Below, piece after piece: positions 9,056-17,998 of a stretch of DNA of 64,000 nucleotides. Within the stretch, counting starts at the first letter, position 1. Each line of letters begins with the position of its first letter. The position numbers were made by a program, and so were the translations under genes. This stretch comes from Caballeronia turbans (GTDB taxonomy: Bacteria > Pseudomonadota > Gammaproteobacteria > Burkholderiales > Burkholderiaceae), in the NCBI GenBank assembly GCA_001544655.2, contig FCOD02000027.1:18408-82407 (forward strand), read 5' to 3'. The notes below the pieces were generated by a model that worked only from the letters and a program-made list of their open reading frames with translations, did no database searches and was not told the origin of the DNA.

Positions 9056-11093
9056 TTAGGGGCAAAACAGTAGCGTATCAGGGCTACAGAAGTCGCCGCT
9101 GCACGCTCTGATTCCTACAGGCTTTCCTGCGTACTGAGGACTAGCGTGCGAGCTATAGCTGCCGCTGAATGAGAAATCCACCGACGGCGTAGCGCCATCG
9201 CGGATGCATGATGGCAAGCCCTGTCCCTGCGGAATTGGTCGCCACCCTGCTGGACATGCTAGTGCTGGCCGACCACCATCACATCCCGGACAAACCGATC
9301 CAGTTGTCGTGACGATAACGGAAACACCTTGAGCTACAGTGGGGGCAAAGCCATGTCCTGTAGCTTCGACGTCGTACCTCGGCCCCGTGTAATCCTCCAG
9401 TGCCGCCACATTGGTGGAGGAGTCGAAACTTGCTTGACCTTGCGACATACGGCCCCGCCGATCGCGGCGTAGTTACCTGCGTCCACTGTGACGCTCGATG
9501 AGATCGTCCCTGGCAGGTCTATCTCGTCCGCCGTCGTTGGGAAAGTACTAAATTTCGCAAGAATCGTTGCAGGCGCACTCGCGTTTCCGTGCGCGGTTAG
9601 CGGTCCCCAGGGCACGCAGTAGCTGCGCCGTCCGGAACTGTCCAAGGGCGGACCGTCAAAACTCAGCAGATCGTTGTCCGCACGGGGGAATGAAATTGCA
9701 CCTTCATCACTAGATAAGGCGCAGATCTTTCGCGTCGGATCGTAGCTTCCTCCTGAACCTATTTCACCAGGATCTTCTCCCGGGTTACGAACGGCGGAAG
9801 AGACGTTGATGCCGAGATAGTCATGAGCAGTTGCTACGAAATCGAAGCTAGCACCCGGATAGTTCTTTCTCGTGCTTACAGTTTGGGCGAAGACGAACTC
9901 ATTGACAAAAAGGGGAAAGGGATCGATGGGCGCGCGAATCAGTTTGCATCGCTTGCCCCGCACGCAACTCGGCAGCGATGTTTTATAGACCTCGTAATGC
10001 AAATGAGGGTTCGATGTCCCAGTGTTTCCCGACGTGGCAACTGGAACGTCTTCATCAGATACGTAATCTAAGTTTAATCGGCCGTCTGCTGTCAACAGAT
10101 TCGGAGAGAAGTCTTGAAGATGGAGCAGTGATATCTGGCCATCCGCATAGGCAAAGGTGAGCTTAATTCCCGCCCCGCCATTGGCTCCGGGACAATTACC
10201 CTTGGGGGCAAATGCGTCGGAACTCTGCTGGGGTAAGAGTCCGGCGCCTAGTCGGGCGTCCACCGTCGGGAATATAGACGTCTGCTCTGTCAGCGACGAG
10301 GTCAATTCCGTGATGTGGCTTTTTTCTCCCACCTAGGTAGCGCCCATGGTTGAATCGGCTTCGCTCGACGCAACTGATTTCTCTCTTAAGCGGACACCGC
10401 AGCGATATCCTTCCAGGAACCTCTGCTTTCACCGTTGCTGACGGCACTATCTCGCTGACTTCCTGAGGGACGGCAGAAGCCACGCCGATCTTGATATTTG
10501 CCGAGTACTTCCCGTCGGAAGCTCGCTGAAAGTCGCCCCCAGAAAGGGTGGCTGACAGCGTGTGAGCTGTCTCATCAACCGTTGTTGCCAATGGCGTGAG
10601 AGTATCTTCGCCATCGTCAGCATCGTCCTTCGAATAAAAAACGTACAGGGCGGCGGCCTTGTCTGATCCCATCGACCTGTCAATGGCGCTGGGCGCATGC
10701 ACCACCACTCGGACGGTGTTGTTAAGCGCGAGGGGCGCCGTCGCTCGAATAGTTCGGGGATCGCTCAAGTCTGCTGCAAGAGCATCTTCCATATCGGCGG
10801 CGACATTATTTAATGCCGCATCCTCCACGCTGGCGACACTAACTTCGCGTCCGAACAAGGAGGGCTCGGCAGAAAAGTCGAAGCTCGCGACGTTGTCAAT
10901 CCCGACCGAAGTTGATGCTGGACTGATTACCGTTGAGGACTGCTGACCCGTCGCACCTCCAGAATCGGCGGTCTGACCGCGTCCGCTCGAAATCGTCGTC
11001 GTGGCCGCCCCCGCAACCGCCTGCGGCAGTGGAGATGGTCAGAGCAATAACCCAGTAGACAATGGCTAGGCGGCGCACGGCGCGCTCCGACAT
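9056..11093 (-). pseudogene. Frameshifted M23-family metallopeptidase lipoprotein
   Basis: Three frame changes break what was one gene of roughly 675 codons. It opens with a lipoprotein signal (VIALTISTAAGGC, lipobox Cys) followed by a Gly/Ser/Thr linker. Piece two carries the first M23 zinc motif HHGIDL with DRADVYIPDGG. Piece three carries the second motif in NPHLHYEV, preceded by a Gly-rich turn and LLHLQDF. The last piece is a Cys-containing C-terminal region. Shifts lie near 11000, near 10250 and near 9440. Such enzymes cut peptidoglycan cross-links. Either a decaying gene or, because each break looks like one indel, sequencing error. Confidence 0.7.
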
Positions 11094-11199
11094 CGAGTCA
11101 ATAACAAGACGCGAGGTTGCTGATACTTTTGATACACAACGAGTCTAGGTCGTAAAACGAATGCCCGCGTATGTAAAGTAGAAACGGGAAGATCGATAG

Positions 11200-11529
11200 C
11201 TATTTAGGTAAGCAGATTGATATAAAAGGTCGAATAATAATTGAAAGGCATGGCGCGCTAGCCGCCGGTAGAGAAATGAGCGCCAACGCACTCTTGAGTC
11301 GTGCGTCCTGGCCCTTATCGAGCAAGCTAGAAATCGATGGGAACGTGTCGCATGGCCTGAAGGTTCCGGAATTGCTCCTACCAGACGTTGCGCGGCTAGG
11401 AATTTTGCTATCGATTGACACGTTTCCGAATCGTGATACGACCACCAACACTGCAAGCGGCCATGCAAGTTGCCCCATAAGGCGAACAATTGCGACCGGA
11501 ACAGACATTTTGGCGTTAGGGTCTGACAT
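11200..11529 (-). CDS. Possible small membrane protein, 109 aa
   Basis: Starts MSDPNAKMSVPVAIVRLMGQ with a good hydrophobic segment at about residues 10-32 (LAWPLAVLVVVSRF), which would span the inner membrane. GGAGC lies at normal spacing before the ATG. The remaining part is Ser-rich with little predicted structure, and an alternative frame overlaps, so the 3' half may be frameshifted. Not recognised. Confidence 0.4.
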   Translation of the reverse strand: MSDPNAKMSVPVAIVRLMGQLAWPLAVLVVVSRFGNVSIDSKIPSRATSGRSNSGTFRPCDTFPSISSLLDKGQDARLKSALALISLPAASAPCLSIIIRPFISICLPK

Positions 11530-11693
11530 TGAGTAGCTCCTTCGATGGTTCGACGATCCGTCTCCGTTGAAAGCCGCAGTGCCTCTAAGTCATTTCCGGC
11601 TTTGGTGTCTGGCTCGGGTGATTCGTTTCATTTCAACAGCCAGAAGTTAGTTGCTGGCTGGTGCCATCGATAATCAGAGAAGTCACAAGCTTC

Positions 11694-11981
11694 CTATCTT
11701 TTGCACTCGACGCGGTATCTCGTCCAGCCACATTTGCCGCCTGCTTGCTGGGATAGTGGGCTAAGGAAGAAGTCACCGGTCACCGCGCCCGACGAAGAAT
11801 GTTGCGCACAGAACGCCCTCCCAACACTCTCAAGGTCAGTGCTGCACGGGTAGGTCATTCCTTGAAACGCAGGAGGGTTGCGGCCCTCGCCGACCACGAC
11901 TTCCGTGACTTGCGCGTAGCCTGTCGAAGGCGCCGAGATTGCGAGATAGGCAGCAAATGCATAGAAGCGAACATTATTCAT
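11694..11981 (-). CDS. Small exported protein, 95 aa
   Basis: A clear Sec signal peptide (residues 1-23, cleavage after GYAQ or thereabouts) precedes a roughly 70-residue mature domain containing four Cys (in YPCSTD, AFCAQH, GKCGW and VECKR), likely two disulfides in the periplasm or outside the cell. No family recognised. It is followed on the same strand by the frameshifted small-membrane and M23 genes. Confidence 0.6.
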   Translation of the reverse strand: MNNVRFYAFAAYLAISAPSTGYAQVTEVVVGEGRNPPAFQGMTYPCSTDLESVGRAFCAQHSSSGAVTGDFFLSPLSQQAGGKCGWTRYRVECKR

Positions 11982-12071
11982 CGTCGACTCCCCGGGAGGC
12001 TCCCTCCAGAAAACGTATGTTTAGGATATTTGCCACGAATACAGCGCGTTCACGTGAACAATCTATTTACT

Positions 12072-13349
12072 TCATTCTAGGCTTCCGTTCGCATCCAGTC
12101 CTTTTTGTGACGGTGCGGCGCCTGTCCGAAGGCGATTTAGCACAGGGACAGTAAACGAGGCGACAACAAACACGCCCAAGGTAATCAGGACAGAGATCAG
12201 CATTCTCACATCATAGTTGCGAGCCGTCACGTACAGAAGTGTCCCGACCGTGATAACGGGAAGTAGTGATATCGAGAGTAACGATATAATGCGAGGAAGC
12301 GCCTCTGGGTAGGTAACAATCCATGCGAAGATTTCGCTATTGTGACTTTCTCGCTCAAAAGTGTTACCCAAATGGCGAAGCTCCGCTAGTAGATACAGCA
12401 AAACAAAAAATATTATCGACGGGCCGGCAAGGGCGAGAATTGCCTCGTCAACGGTGATACCGAAAGCGGAGAACGTTCGACGACTGGCGCTTTCTCTGGC
12501 CGTTATAAAGCGTGCGGCATCTTGCGGCGTCAGGAGCGCGACCTCGTCCCAGACTCGCCTTAAGTGCGGCAATGCTACGGATCTTTCGCCTGGCGAAATG
12601 AGACCACGACCATTCTTGTCCGACAACATCCAAGCTCGAGCGAAATAGCCCTCAGCGACTTGCTGATTTTTGATGCGAATATTCGCTTGTCTGTATTGAA
12701 ACTCCGGACCGAGTTTGGTGTCTTTCGCAAAAGTAAAGCGCATCACGCCTAGATTGTACGGGGTCTCCGGAATATTGCGATAAGAGTCTTTGGGCCCGCT
12801 GATCGACTCGCCATCAACGGGACGTTCAAGCTCAAGACGTACAGCTAACAACATGAAATCGCTTGACAGCTCCGGGCACGGCGTATCGGGACCAATACCG
12901 TACGCCGAACAGACCCCGGCTGGCCTCTGGAAAAGTCGCTGCATGGCCGTAACAACCTGGTCATCCGATAATTGACTCAAAATCCCAACCAAGTTTGGTT
13001 TTTCGATGAAATCGAGAATTTGTTGTAAATTCCATTTCGCATCAGGGCGGTCAACAACTAACGGTTGTCGAATTGCGATGTCGGTGGAGACTTTCACAAT
13101 CGCACTCGACGTTGTCAGAAGATTTCGGAGCGACGTTGCACTTTTTTGAATGTGCGGCAACGCAACATTCTTAGTCGTCCACGCTGCGAATTGTTCAAAC
13201 TGCAAGGTACGGAGTGCGTCAAGTTCGATTTTCGCGAGCCTGTAGTTTTCGGCATCGTTCGGCGCGAGGGCGAACGCGAGAAACGCCGCGCAGATGGCGA
13301 CCAACGAAAGATGTACCACTTTCGCGGCCTTTACCAGTTCCTCCATCAA
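12072..13349 (-). CDS. Membrane protein of unknown function, 425 aa
   Basis: One N-terminal membrane anchor (about residues 12-30) is followed by a large probably periplasmic domain (about 31-300) and then a C-terminal block of three hydrophobic segments (about 305-325, 358-380, 388-408). The big soluble part contains repeated Arg/Glu helices and conserved-looking SxxF patterns but no named motif. A cytoplasmic tail rich in Arg/Lys ends the protein. Codon use matches neighbours. It starts about 90 bases upstream of the small exported gene and could be its operon partner. Confidence 0.65.
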   Translation of the reverse strand: MMEELVKAAKVVHLSLVAICAAFLAFALAPNDAENYRLAKIELDALRTLQFEQFAAWTTKNVALPHIQKSATSLRNLLTTSSAIVKVSTDIAIRQPLVVDRPDAKWNLQQILDFIEKPNLVGILSQLSDDQVVTAMQRLFQRPAGVCSAYGIGPDTPCPELSSDFMLLAVRLELERPVDGESISGPKDSYRNIPETPYNLGVMRFTFAKDTKLGPEFQYRQANIRIKNQQVAEGYFARAWMLSDKNGRGLISPGERSVALPHLRRVWDEVALLTPQDAARFITARESASRRTFSAFGITVDEAILALAGPSIIFFVLLYLLAELRHLGNTFERESHNSEIFAWIVTYPEALPRIISLLSISLLPVITVGTLLYVTARNYDVRMLISVLITLGVFVVASFTVPVLNRLRTGAAPSQKGLDANGSLE

Positions 13350-13738
13350 AGCCTCTCATCTCTACTGGCGGAAACCGCGTTTGAAATGCTTCTCGTCTCG
13401 AAACATGGCGCGGCATCCAATGACGAGCATTGCAAGGAAGAATATAGGCGACAGTACGGATAAATGTGCTCCGTTCCGTCCGACGGCCTCAGATGCGGCG
13501 CCGACCTAGCTCGACATCGCCACGCGGACGCCGGCGACGGCCGCGCACGAATGGCTGTTGCTCTTCAGGTCGGATTTACGTCGCCCGATCAACAAGAAAT
13601 GAATGGCCGGGGTGGCCAGAAGGCGGCCTTCGCCAGCGCGAGTCGCTCAGCGCAAGCTCTCCTCACGTCGTCGGTCATGCGCGGCTGAGACAATCACTCT
13701 GCGATAATTCGCAGGCCGTGACTTCAACCTCGATCGTT
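13350..13738 (+). other. Intergenic stretch between divergent genes
   Basis: No convincing gene. It separates the minus-strand 425-aa membrane protein from the plus-strand 272-aa protein and must hold their promoters. A plus-strand frame runs through it in phase with the downstream gene, but its Arg/Ser-rich translation looks non-coding. No repeat or terminator is evident. Confidence 0.4.
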
Positions 13739-14557
13739 ATGATACAACCCCAAGGTTTGTGGGACCAGCTGGCTATATTGGGTGCTGCGGGCCATCCGTT
13801 ACTCGCGTTAACCCCACAACAGCTGACGAATGTTATCGCAAAAGGTATTGACGAAGGATCCAAGCCGAGTGCCACAGATTGGTGGCAGGTGTGGCTAACG
13901 TTTGGTGGTCTATTAGTTTCGATTGTTGCGAACTTGCTTTTGTATCGACTCGCTGTGCGGTCAGCTCGTTCATCTGAGCAAAGTGCAGCGGACGCAAAGA
14001 GCAGCGCGGAGTCGGCGGCTGCCGCACAGAGGCCGCGGCTCACGGTTCTTTCTATGACAATTCAAGCGAGAGCAGGTGAGAATCCTAATATCACGGAATA
14101 CTTCGCGATCGTAACGCTTAGAAATAATGGGCCGACTGGCGCAGAAATCACCGGGTCGAACATGGAAGTTGGCTTCGAGCTGACCTCAAAAAGTGAGGAA
14201 GGGTTTCTTCGGTATCCGTGGCGGCATCCTGGACGAAGCCATAACCCTTTGCCAAAGCTAAAATTTGGTGAGCTTGTGGATGCCCAACAACATTACCGGT
14301 TCGAGCAGTTTTTTTATATAACCGACGACATGCGTCAGCTAGCTAGCAGTGGATGGCCACACCAGATCGTCCTGCGTGGATATGTCTCGTATAAAGATTA
14401 TTTCGATGAGCAGTGGGTTAAGGGTTTTGCGGGACTCATGGATTGGCACATCCCCGGCATTGGTCGCGATTTGAACCTATTGCCAGCGCCTGGCGAATAT
14501 AATTTTAACCGTCGAGGGCACGTCGACCATCGGGAGACGTTCATTCCGAAACAATAA
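13739..14557 (+). CDS. Single-span membrane protein, 272 aa
   Basis: Start chosen at MIQPQGLWDQLAIL, where the protein-like composition begins; upstream in-frame codons are not convincing. A hydrophobic segment (about residues 50-70, WLTFGGLLVSIVANLLLYRL) is followed by an Ala/Ser coiled stretch (ARSSEQSAADAKSSAESAAA), then a beta-sandwich-like soluble domain (about 100-260) with FAIVTLRNNGPTGAEI. Topology resembles small membrane-anchored proteins with a cytoplasmic domain. No function recognised. Confidence 0.65.
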   Translation: MIQPQGLWDQLAILGAAGHPLLALTPQQLTNVIAKGIDEGSKPSATDWWQVWLTFGGLLVSIVANLLLYRLAVRSARSSEQSAADAKSSAESAAAAQRPRLTVLSMTIQARAGENPNITEYFAIVTLRNNGPTGAEITGSNMEVGFELTSKSEEGFLRYPWRHPGRSHNPLPKLKFGELVDAQQHYRFEQFFYITDDMRQLASSGWPHQIVLRGYVSYKDYFDEQWVKGFAGLMDWHIPGIGRDLNLLPAPGEYNFNRRGHVDHRETFIPKQ

Positions 14558-14782
14558 GACACGCGGGCACTGGAAAGCTCGTTGTGTTGATCAGGAAATG
14601 CGCTGCATTGTCGCCAGTATGGATGAGGAAGGGCAGTGATTTGGTCCTCTAGAGGTTAGTCGCCCATCCTATTGCAACAGGGATGATAAGTGACCGTTAC
14701 ACTCCATCGAGAGAAGTTCGTTCGCCCGCCTGTCGAGTGGCCGCACAGGGTCGGCTAGGGCCGACCGCTTCCGGCGGCAGGC

Positions 14783-14805
14783 GGCCCAGACTGTGTCAAA
14801 ACGCA
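14783..14805 (+). repeat. IS1182 left inverted repeat
   Basis: Outer end reads GGCCCAGACTGTGTCAAAAC; it pairs with 16400-16422 at 22 of 23 positions. Confidence 0.9.
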
Positions 14806-14844
14806 TTTTTGGAGCGCTAAAATTTCGCTATCCAATGGTCGGGG

Positions 14845-16284
14845 ATGCGCAAAATGAAGCGTTTCGTTCGAGGCGACGATCGTAACCAGAGTTTTCTCCT
14901 TCCCGAAGCGCTTGATGATTACGTGACGGACACAAATCCGGTCCGCGTGATCGATGTCTTCGTAGAAGAACTTGATCTTAATGATCTCGGCTTCGAGGGA
15001 GTACAGCCAGCCTTGACTGGAAGACCGGCTTATCATCCTGAGGTGATGCTTAAGATCTATATCTACGGGTATCTCAATCGCATCCAGTCCAGTCGTCGTC
15101 TTGAACGCGAAGCGCAGCGAAACGTTGAGATGATGTGGCTCACTGGTCGGCTGGCACCGGACTTCAAAACCATAGCTCGGTTCCGTAAAGACAATGGCAA
15201 AGCGATCCGCAACGTCTGCCGGCAGTTTGTGATGCTATGCCAACGTCTGGACCTTTTCGCTGATGCGATCGTCGCTATCGACGGCAGCAAGTTCAAGGCG
15301 GTAAACCATCGCGATCGCAACTTCACGAGCGCCAAGCTCGAACGGCGCATGCGCGACATCGAATCAAGTATTGCTCGGTATCTTCAGGCAATGGACACGG
15401 CCGATCGTCAGGAACCTGCAATCGCGAAGGCCAAGACGGAGCGACTGCAGCACAAGATTGCAGCCTTGAAGGAGCAGATGCAACGTCTCAAGGAGATCGA
15501 GGTCCAACTCAAGGCGGCACCCGACGGACAGATATCGCTCACAGATCCGGATGCGCGTTCGATGAAGACGCGAGGAACGGGAGTCGTCGGCTACAACGTA
15601 CAAACGGCCGTCGACACGAAGCACCATCTAATCGTCGCGCACGTCGTCACTAACGATGGTATTGATCGCGATCAGTTGACATCGACGGCCAAGCTTGCTC
15701 GTGCTGAGATGGGCGTCGACAAAATCACTGCTATTGCGGATCGTGGCTATTACAAGAGTGAAGAGATACTCGCATGCCACGAGGCTGGAATAACGGTGTT
15801 TGTCCCGAAGACGGTGACCTCGATGGCCACTGCTGATGGCCGCTTCGGGAAGGATGACTTCATTTACAACGCAAAGACGAACGAATATCAATGCCCGGCT
15901 GGGGAGAGACTGATTTGGCGATTCTCGACCATTGAGCGCGGCTTGAAGATCAGTAAATACTGGAGTTCGAATTACCAACAATGTCCGTTGAAGGAGAGCT
16001 GCACGCCCAGCCCTCAACGTCGCGTGACTCGTTGGGAACACCAAGCTGTTCTTGAGGATATGCAGGCGCGACTCGATCATGCGCCTGAGATGATGCGGAT
16101 CCGGCGACAGACAGTCGAGCACCCGTTTGGCACGATCAAGGCATGGATGGGAGCCACTCATTTCCTAACTCGAACCATTGAGCGGGTAAGCACGGAAATG
16201 AGCTTGCACGTGCTTGCATACAACATCAAGCGAGTGACCAAGATACTTGGTTCAGAAGTTGTGATGAAGGCGATGCGAGCGTGA
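14845..16284 (+). CDS. IS1182-family transposase
   Basis: 479 aa, intact DDE transposase. The N-terminal part (about 1-110) holds the usual MLKIYIYGYLNRIQSSRRLE segment typical of the IS1182 group. The catalytic Asp residues are in AIDGSKF and AIADRGYY, and the catalytic Glu in RQTVEHPFG. A Lys/Glu coiled-coil insertion (about 195-225) and a Cys-containing segment (YQCPAGERL, QQCPLKESC) between the second Asp and the Glu are family features. It would excise or copy the element and reinsert it. Confidence 0.95.
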   Translation: MRKMKRFVRGDDRNQSFLLPEALDDYVTDTNPVRVIDVFVEELDLNDLGFEGVQPALTGRPAYHPEVMLKIYIYGYLNRIQSSRRLEREAQRNVEMMWLTGRLAPDFKTIARFRKDNGKAIRNVCRQFVMLCQRLDLFADAIVAIDGSKFKAVNHRDRNFTSAKLERRMRDIESSIARYLQAMDTADRQEPAIAKAKTERLQHKIAALKEQMQRLKEIEVQLKAAPDGQISLTDPDARSMKTRGTGVVGYNVQTAVDTKHHLIVAHVVTNDGIDRDQLTSTAKLARAEMGVDKITAIADRGYYKSEEILACHEAGITVFVPKTVTSMATADGRFGKDDFIYNAKTNEYQCPAGERLIWRFSTIERGLKISKYWSSNYQQCPLKESCTPSPQRRVTRWEHQAVLEDMQARLDHAPEMMRIRRQTVEHPFGTIKAWMGATHFLTRTIERVSTEMSLHVLAYNIKRVTKILGSEVVMKAMRA

Positions 16285-16399
16285 TGCTCGCAGGACTTCT
16301 AATCCTCGGCGATAAAGCTCGTCGGCGACTTTGAATTCGGCATGTGCAACGAAAGACGCAACTTGCGCCGAGACAACGCTTCGTCAATTCGAGTGGCTG

Positions 16400-16422
16400 T
16401 GCGTTTTGACACGGTCTGGGCC
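16400..16422 (-). repeat. IS1182 right inverted repeat
   Basis: Reverse complement begins GGCCCAGACCGTGTCAAAAC, one mismatch from the left end. Confidence 0.9.
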
Positions 16423-16614
16423 AGCAAGCGTCACGACTTCTGCGAAGCTCGGCGCGTGCTCGGGCAACAGCCGCTTATTGAATCTGCCGATGCCCTTCGC
16501 GTGGTGCTTGCTTTCGACTTCCTGCGTCACCTTGCCGTCGAAACGGCGGGCGACCCAGGTCGAAATCGTGACGGAGCAGAGCATGACCTTCGATTGGATG
16601 GAAGTGATGTCCAT
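16423..16614 (-). pseudogene. DUF3150 protein, 5' fragment cut by the IS
   Basis: Begins [20 protein letters not shown] after a possible ACGAGG site; this start is characteristic of DUF3150 proteins carried next to MoxR ATPases on plasmids and phages. About 64 codons remain (up to FAEVVTLAG) before the right end of the IS1182 element, and the frame then runs into the IS for 13 codons. Intact members are several times longer. The usual third partner, a VWA-domain protein, is absent on either side. It follows the MoxR gene after a terminator-like hairpin. Confidence 0.75.
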
Positions 16615-16651
16615 GAGAGAACCTCGTAGAAATGGAATGGATAAAGCCAAG

Positions 16652-16687
16652 AAAAAGGCCCTGGGCGTCCGGAGACGCGACAGGGCC
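16652..16687 (-). terminator. Hairpin with U-tract between moxR and DUF3150
   Basis: On the minus strand a GGCCCT...AGGGCC stem with an inner GTC/GAC pairing is followed directly by five T. It lies before the DUF3150 start, so it may act as an attenuator or partial terminator within the array. Confidence 0.7.
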
Positions 16688-16722
16688 CAACATGGGTGAT
16701 GCTGAGAAAAGTGGAGTGCCTG

Positions 16723-17748
16723 TTACTCGCCGCGGATGATCTTTCCGATCTCTCCGGCTTGCGCGCCAATGAAGGCATACGAGTTCTGGATCTGCGGCGA
16801 GCGCTGGACAGCGTCTCGCACCAGCAGCGCCGCAAACTCGCGATGCCCTTCACCGATCAGACGCTCGGTGTAGCGCACGACGCGATCAAAGTTGTTTTCG
16901 TTCGCGCGTGCCGCAAGCGCTGCCGCGATCGCGTACAACGCCGCCGGCATCGTCGGGATCATCGCCGTGTCGGGCGCGAGAAGAATCGCGTCCGGATTCG
17001 GCAGTTCGCGGAAGATCTGGAGGAAGCCAACAAGCTCGGTCGCGGCACCCTCTCCCACCGAACCGGCGTAGGAGATGTGCTCCAGGTGCTTCGGCACGAC
17101 ATCCATCGTCTTTGCGACGAACCCCCAGCTACGCGGGCTCGGTGCGTTTTCGATATCGCGCGACGTCTTCTGCACGGACAGCAAGTCCGGCCGGAAGCGC
17201 AGGAACGCGATGAGCGCGGGCGGGATGTTTTCTCGCACGGCCCACTGCGTCCAGTCGTCGATCGTCGGTTCGAGTTCCACCACGGTGGCGAAACGCGAGA
17301 TCACCGGATCGAGAATCCCGGAGACACCGGCGTTGTCGGTACGGCGGTTCGTGGCCGCGAGGAACGTGACCTGCGGTGGCAGGATGTGCTCGCCGACGCG
17401 CCGCGCGAGCAGCAACTGCATCTTTGCGGCTTGCACGGCGGGCGAGGCCTGCCCAAGGTCATCCAGGAACCAGATCAGCGGGCGTCTGGCCGTCATCGCG
17501 CGCTCCAAATCCCCGAACGGCAGGAACTTGGCGGTCGTGCCGTCGGGCGAAGGAAACGGCAACCCTTTCGAGTCGGTCGGATCCTCGACAACCGGGTGGC
17601 TGATCAGCAGTTCGTGATCAGTCGCATGCGCGGTCTGTTCGACGATGTCGCTCTTGCCGATGCCGGGGCGGCCAGTGATGAGCACCGGCAGACGCTTCGG
17701 CACGTACAGCGAGAGGAGTTCGGTGAGTTGGGCGGGCGTGACTTTCAT
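16723..17748 (-). CDS. MoxR-type AAA+ ATPase
   Basis: 341 aa. Walker A GRPGIGKS at residues 26-33, Walker B LIWFLDD at 91-97, and a sensor-1 AATNR near 131; the C-terminal lid holds a helical bundle. MoxR ATPases act as chaperone-like machines that load or activate partner proteins, usually a VWA-domain protein with its own metal-binding motif. Here the next gene is a DUF3150 protein, the usual second partner in plasmid and phage versions, but it is destroyed by an IS, and the VWA gene is missing. The ATPase is intact but probably orphaned. Confidence 0.9.
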   Translation of the reverse strand: MKVTPAQLTELLSLYVPKRLPVLITGRPGIGKSDIVEQTAHATDHELLISHPVVEDPTDSKGLPFPSPDGTTAKFLPFGDLERAMTARRPLIWFLDDLGQASPAVQAAKMQLLLARRVGEHILPPQVTFLAATNRRTDNAGVSGILDPVISRFATVVELEPTIDDWTQWAVRENIPPALIAFLRFRPDLLSVQKTSRDIENAPSPRSWGFVAKTMDVVPKHLEHISYAGSVGEGAATELVGFLQIFRELPNPDAILLAPDTAMIPTMPAALYAIAAALAARANENNFDRVVRYTERLIGEGHREFAALLVRDAVQRSPQIQNSYAFIGAQAGEIGKIIRGE

Positions 17749-17817
17749 GATGGCTTCCAGAGAGAAGCCCCATAAAGACTACGCCCGTAGGGACGTGGTC
17801 CCTTAGGGGCAGATATG

Positions 17818-17841
17818 AAAAAGCCGGCTCGTAGCCGGCTT
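17818..17841 (-). terminator. Rho-independent terminator
   Basis: A 9-bp perfect stem AAGCCGGCT/AGCCGGCTT with a 3-base loop is followed on the minus strand by a T run. It lies downstream of the 505-aa gene and upstream of moxR. Confidence 0.8.
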
Positions 17842-17958
17842 GGTCGATGCGTCGGTGACGCGGGTGATAGATGCAGTGTAGGGGTCGGGCGGTCAGACAA
17901 TCTGTGGAAAGGTCACTATTTCGCATCGTCTTAAGCTTTGGCGCTGGCGCAACCGACG

Positions 17959-17985
17959 AAAAAAAACCCGGCACGTAGCCGGGTT
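17959..17985 (-). terminator. Rho-independent terminator (aacccggc type)
   Basis: Stem AACCCGGC/GCCGGGTT, five-base loop, then eight T on the minus strand, 14 bases after the stop of the 505-aa gene. The same A-rich CCCGGCACGT half-hairpin recurs at 63903-63921, where an IS3-family element cuts it. Confidence 0.85.
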
Positions 17986-17998
17986 CGTCGAAGGTGAA

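Larger units (their letters stand above)
14783..16422 (+). mobile_element. IS1182-family insertion sequence, complete
   Basis: 1,640 bp bounded by 23-bp terminal inverted repeats (14783-14805 and 16400-16422) that differ at one position and begin GGCCCAGAC. It contains one intact transposase. No target-site duplication is visible: GGCAGGC precedes the left end and AGCAAGC follows the right. The right end lies inside a DUF3150 reading frame, while nothing resembling the rest of that gene is found beyond the left end, so the insertion was followed by a deletion or rearrangement. Confidence 0.93.
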
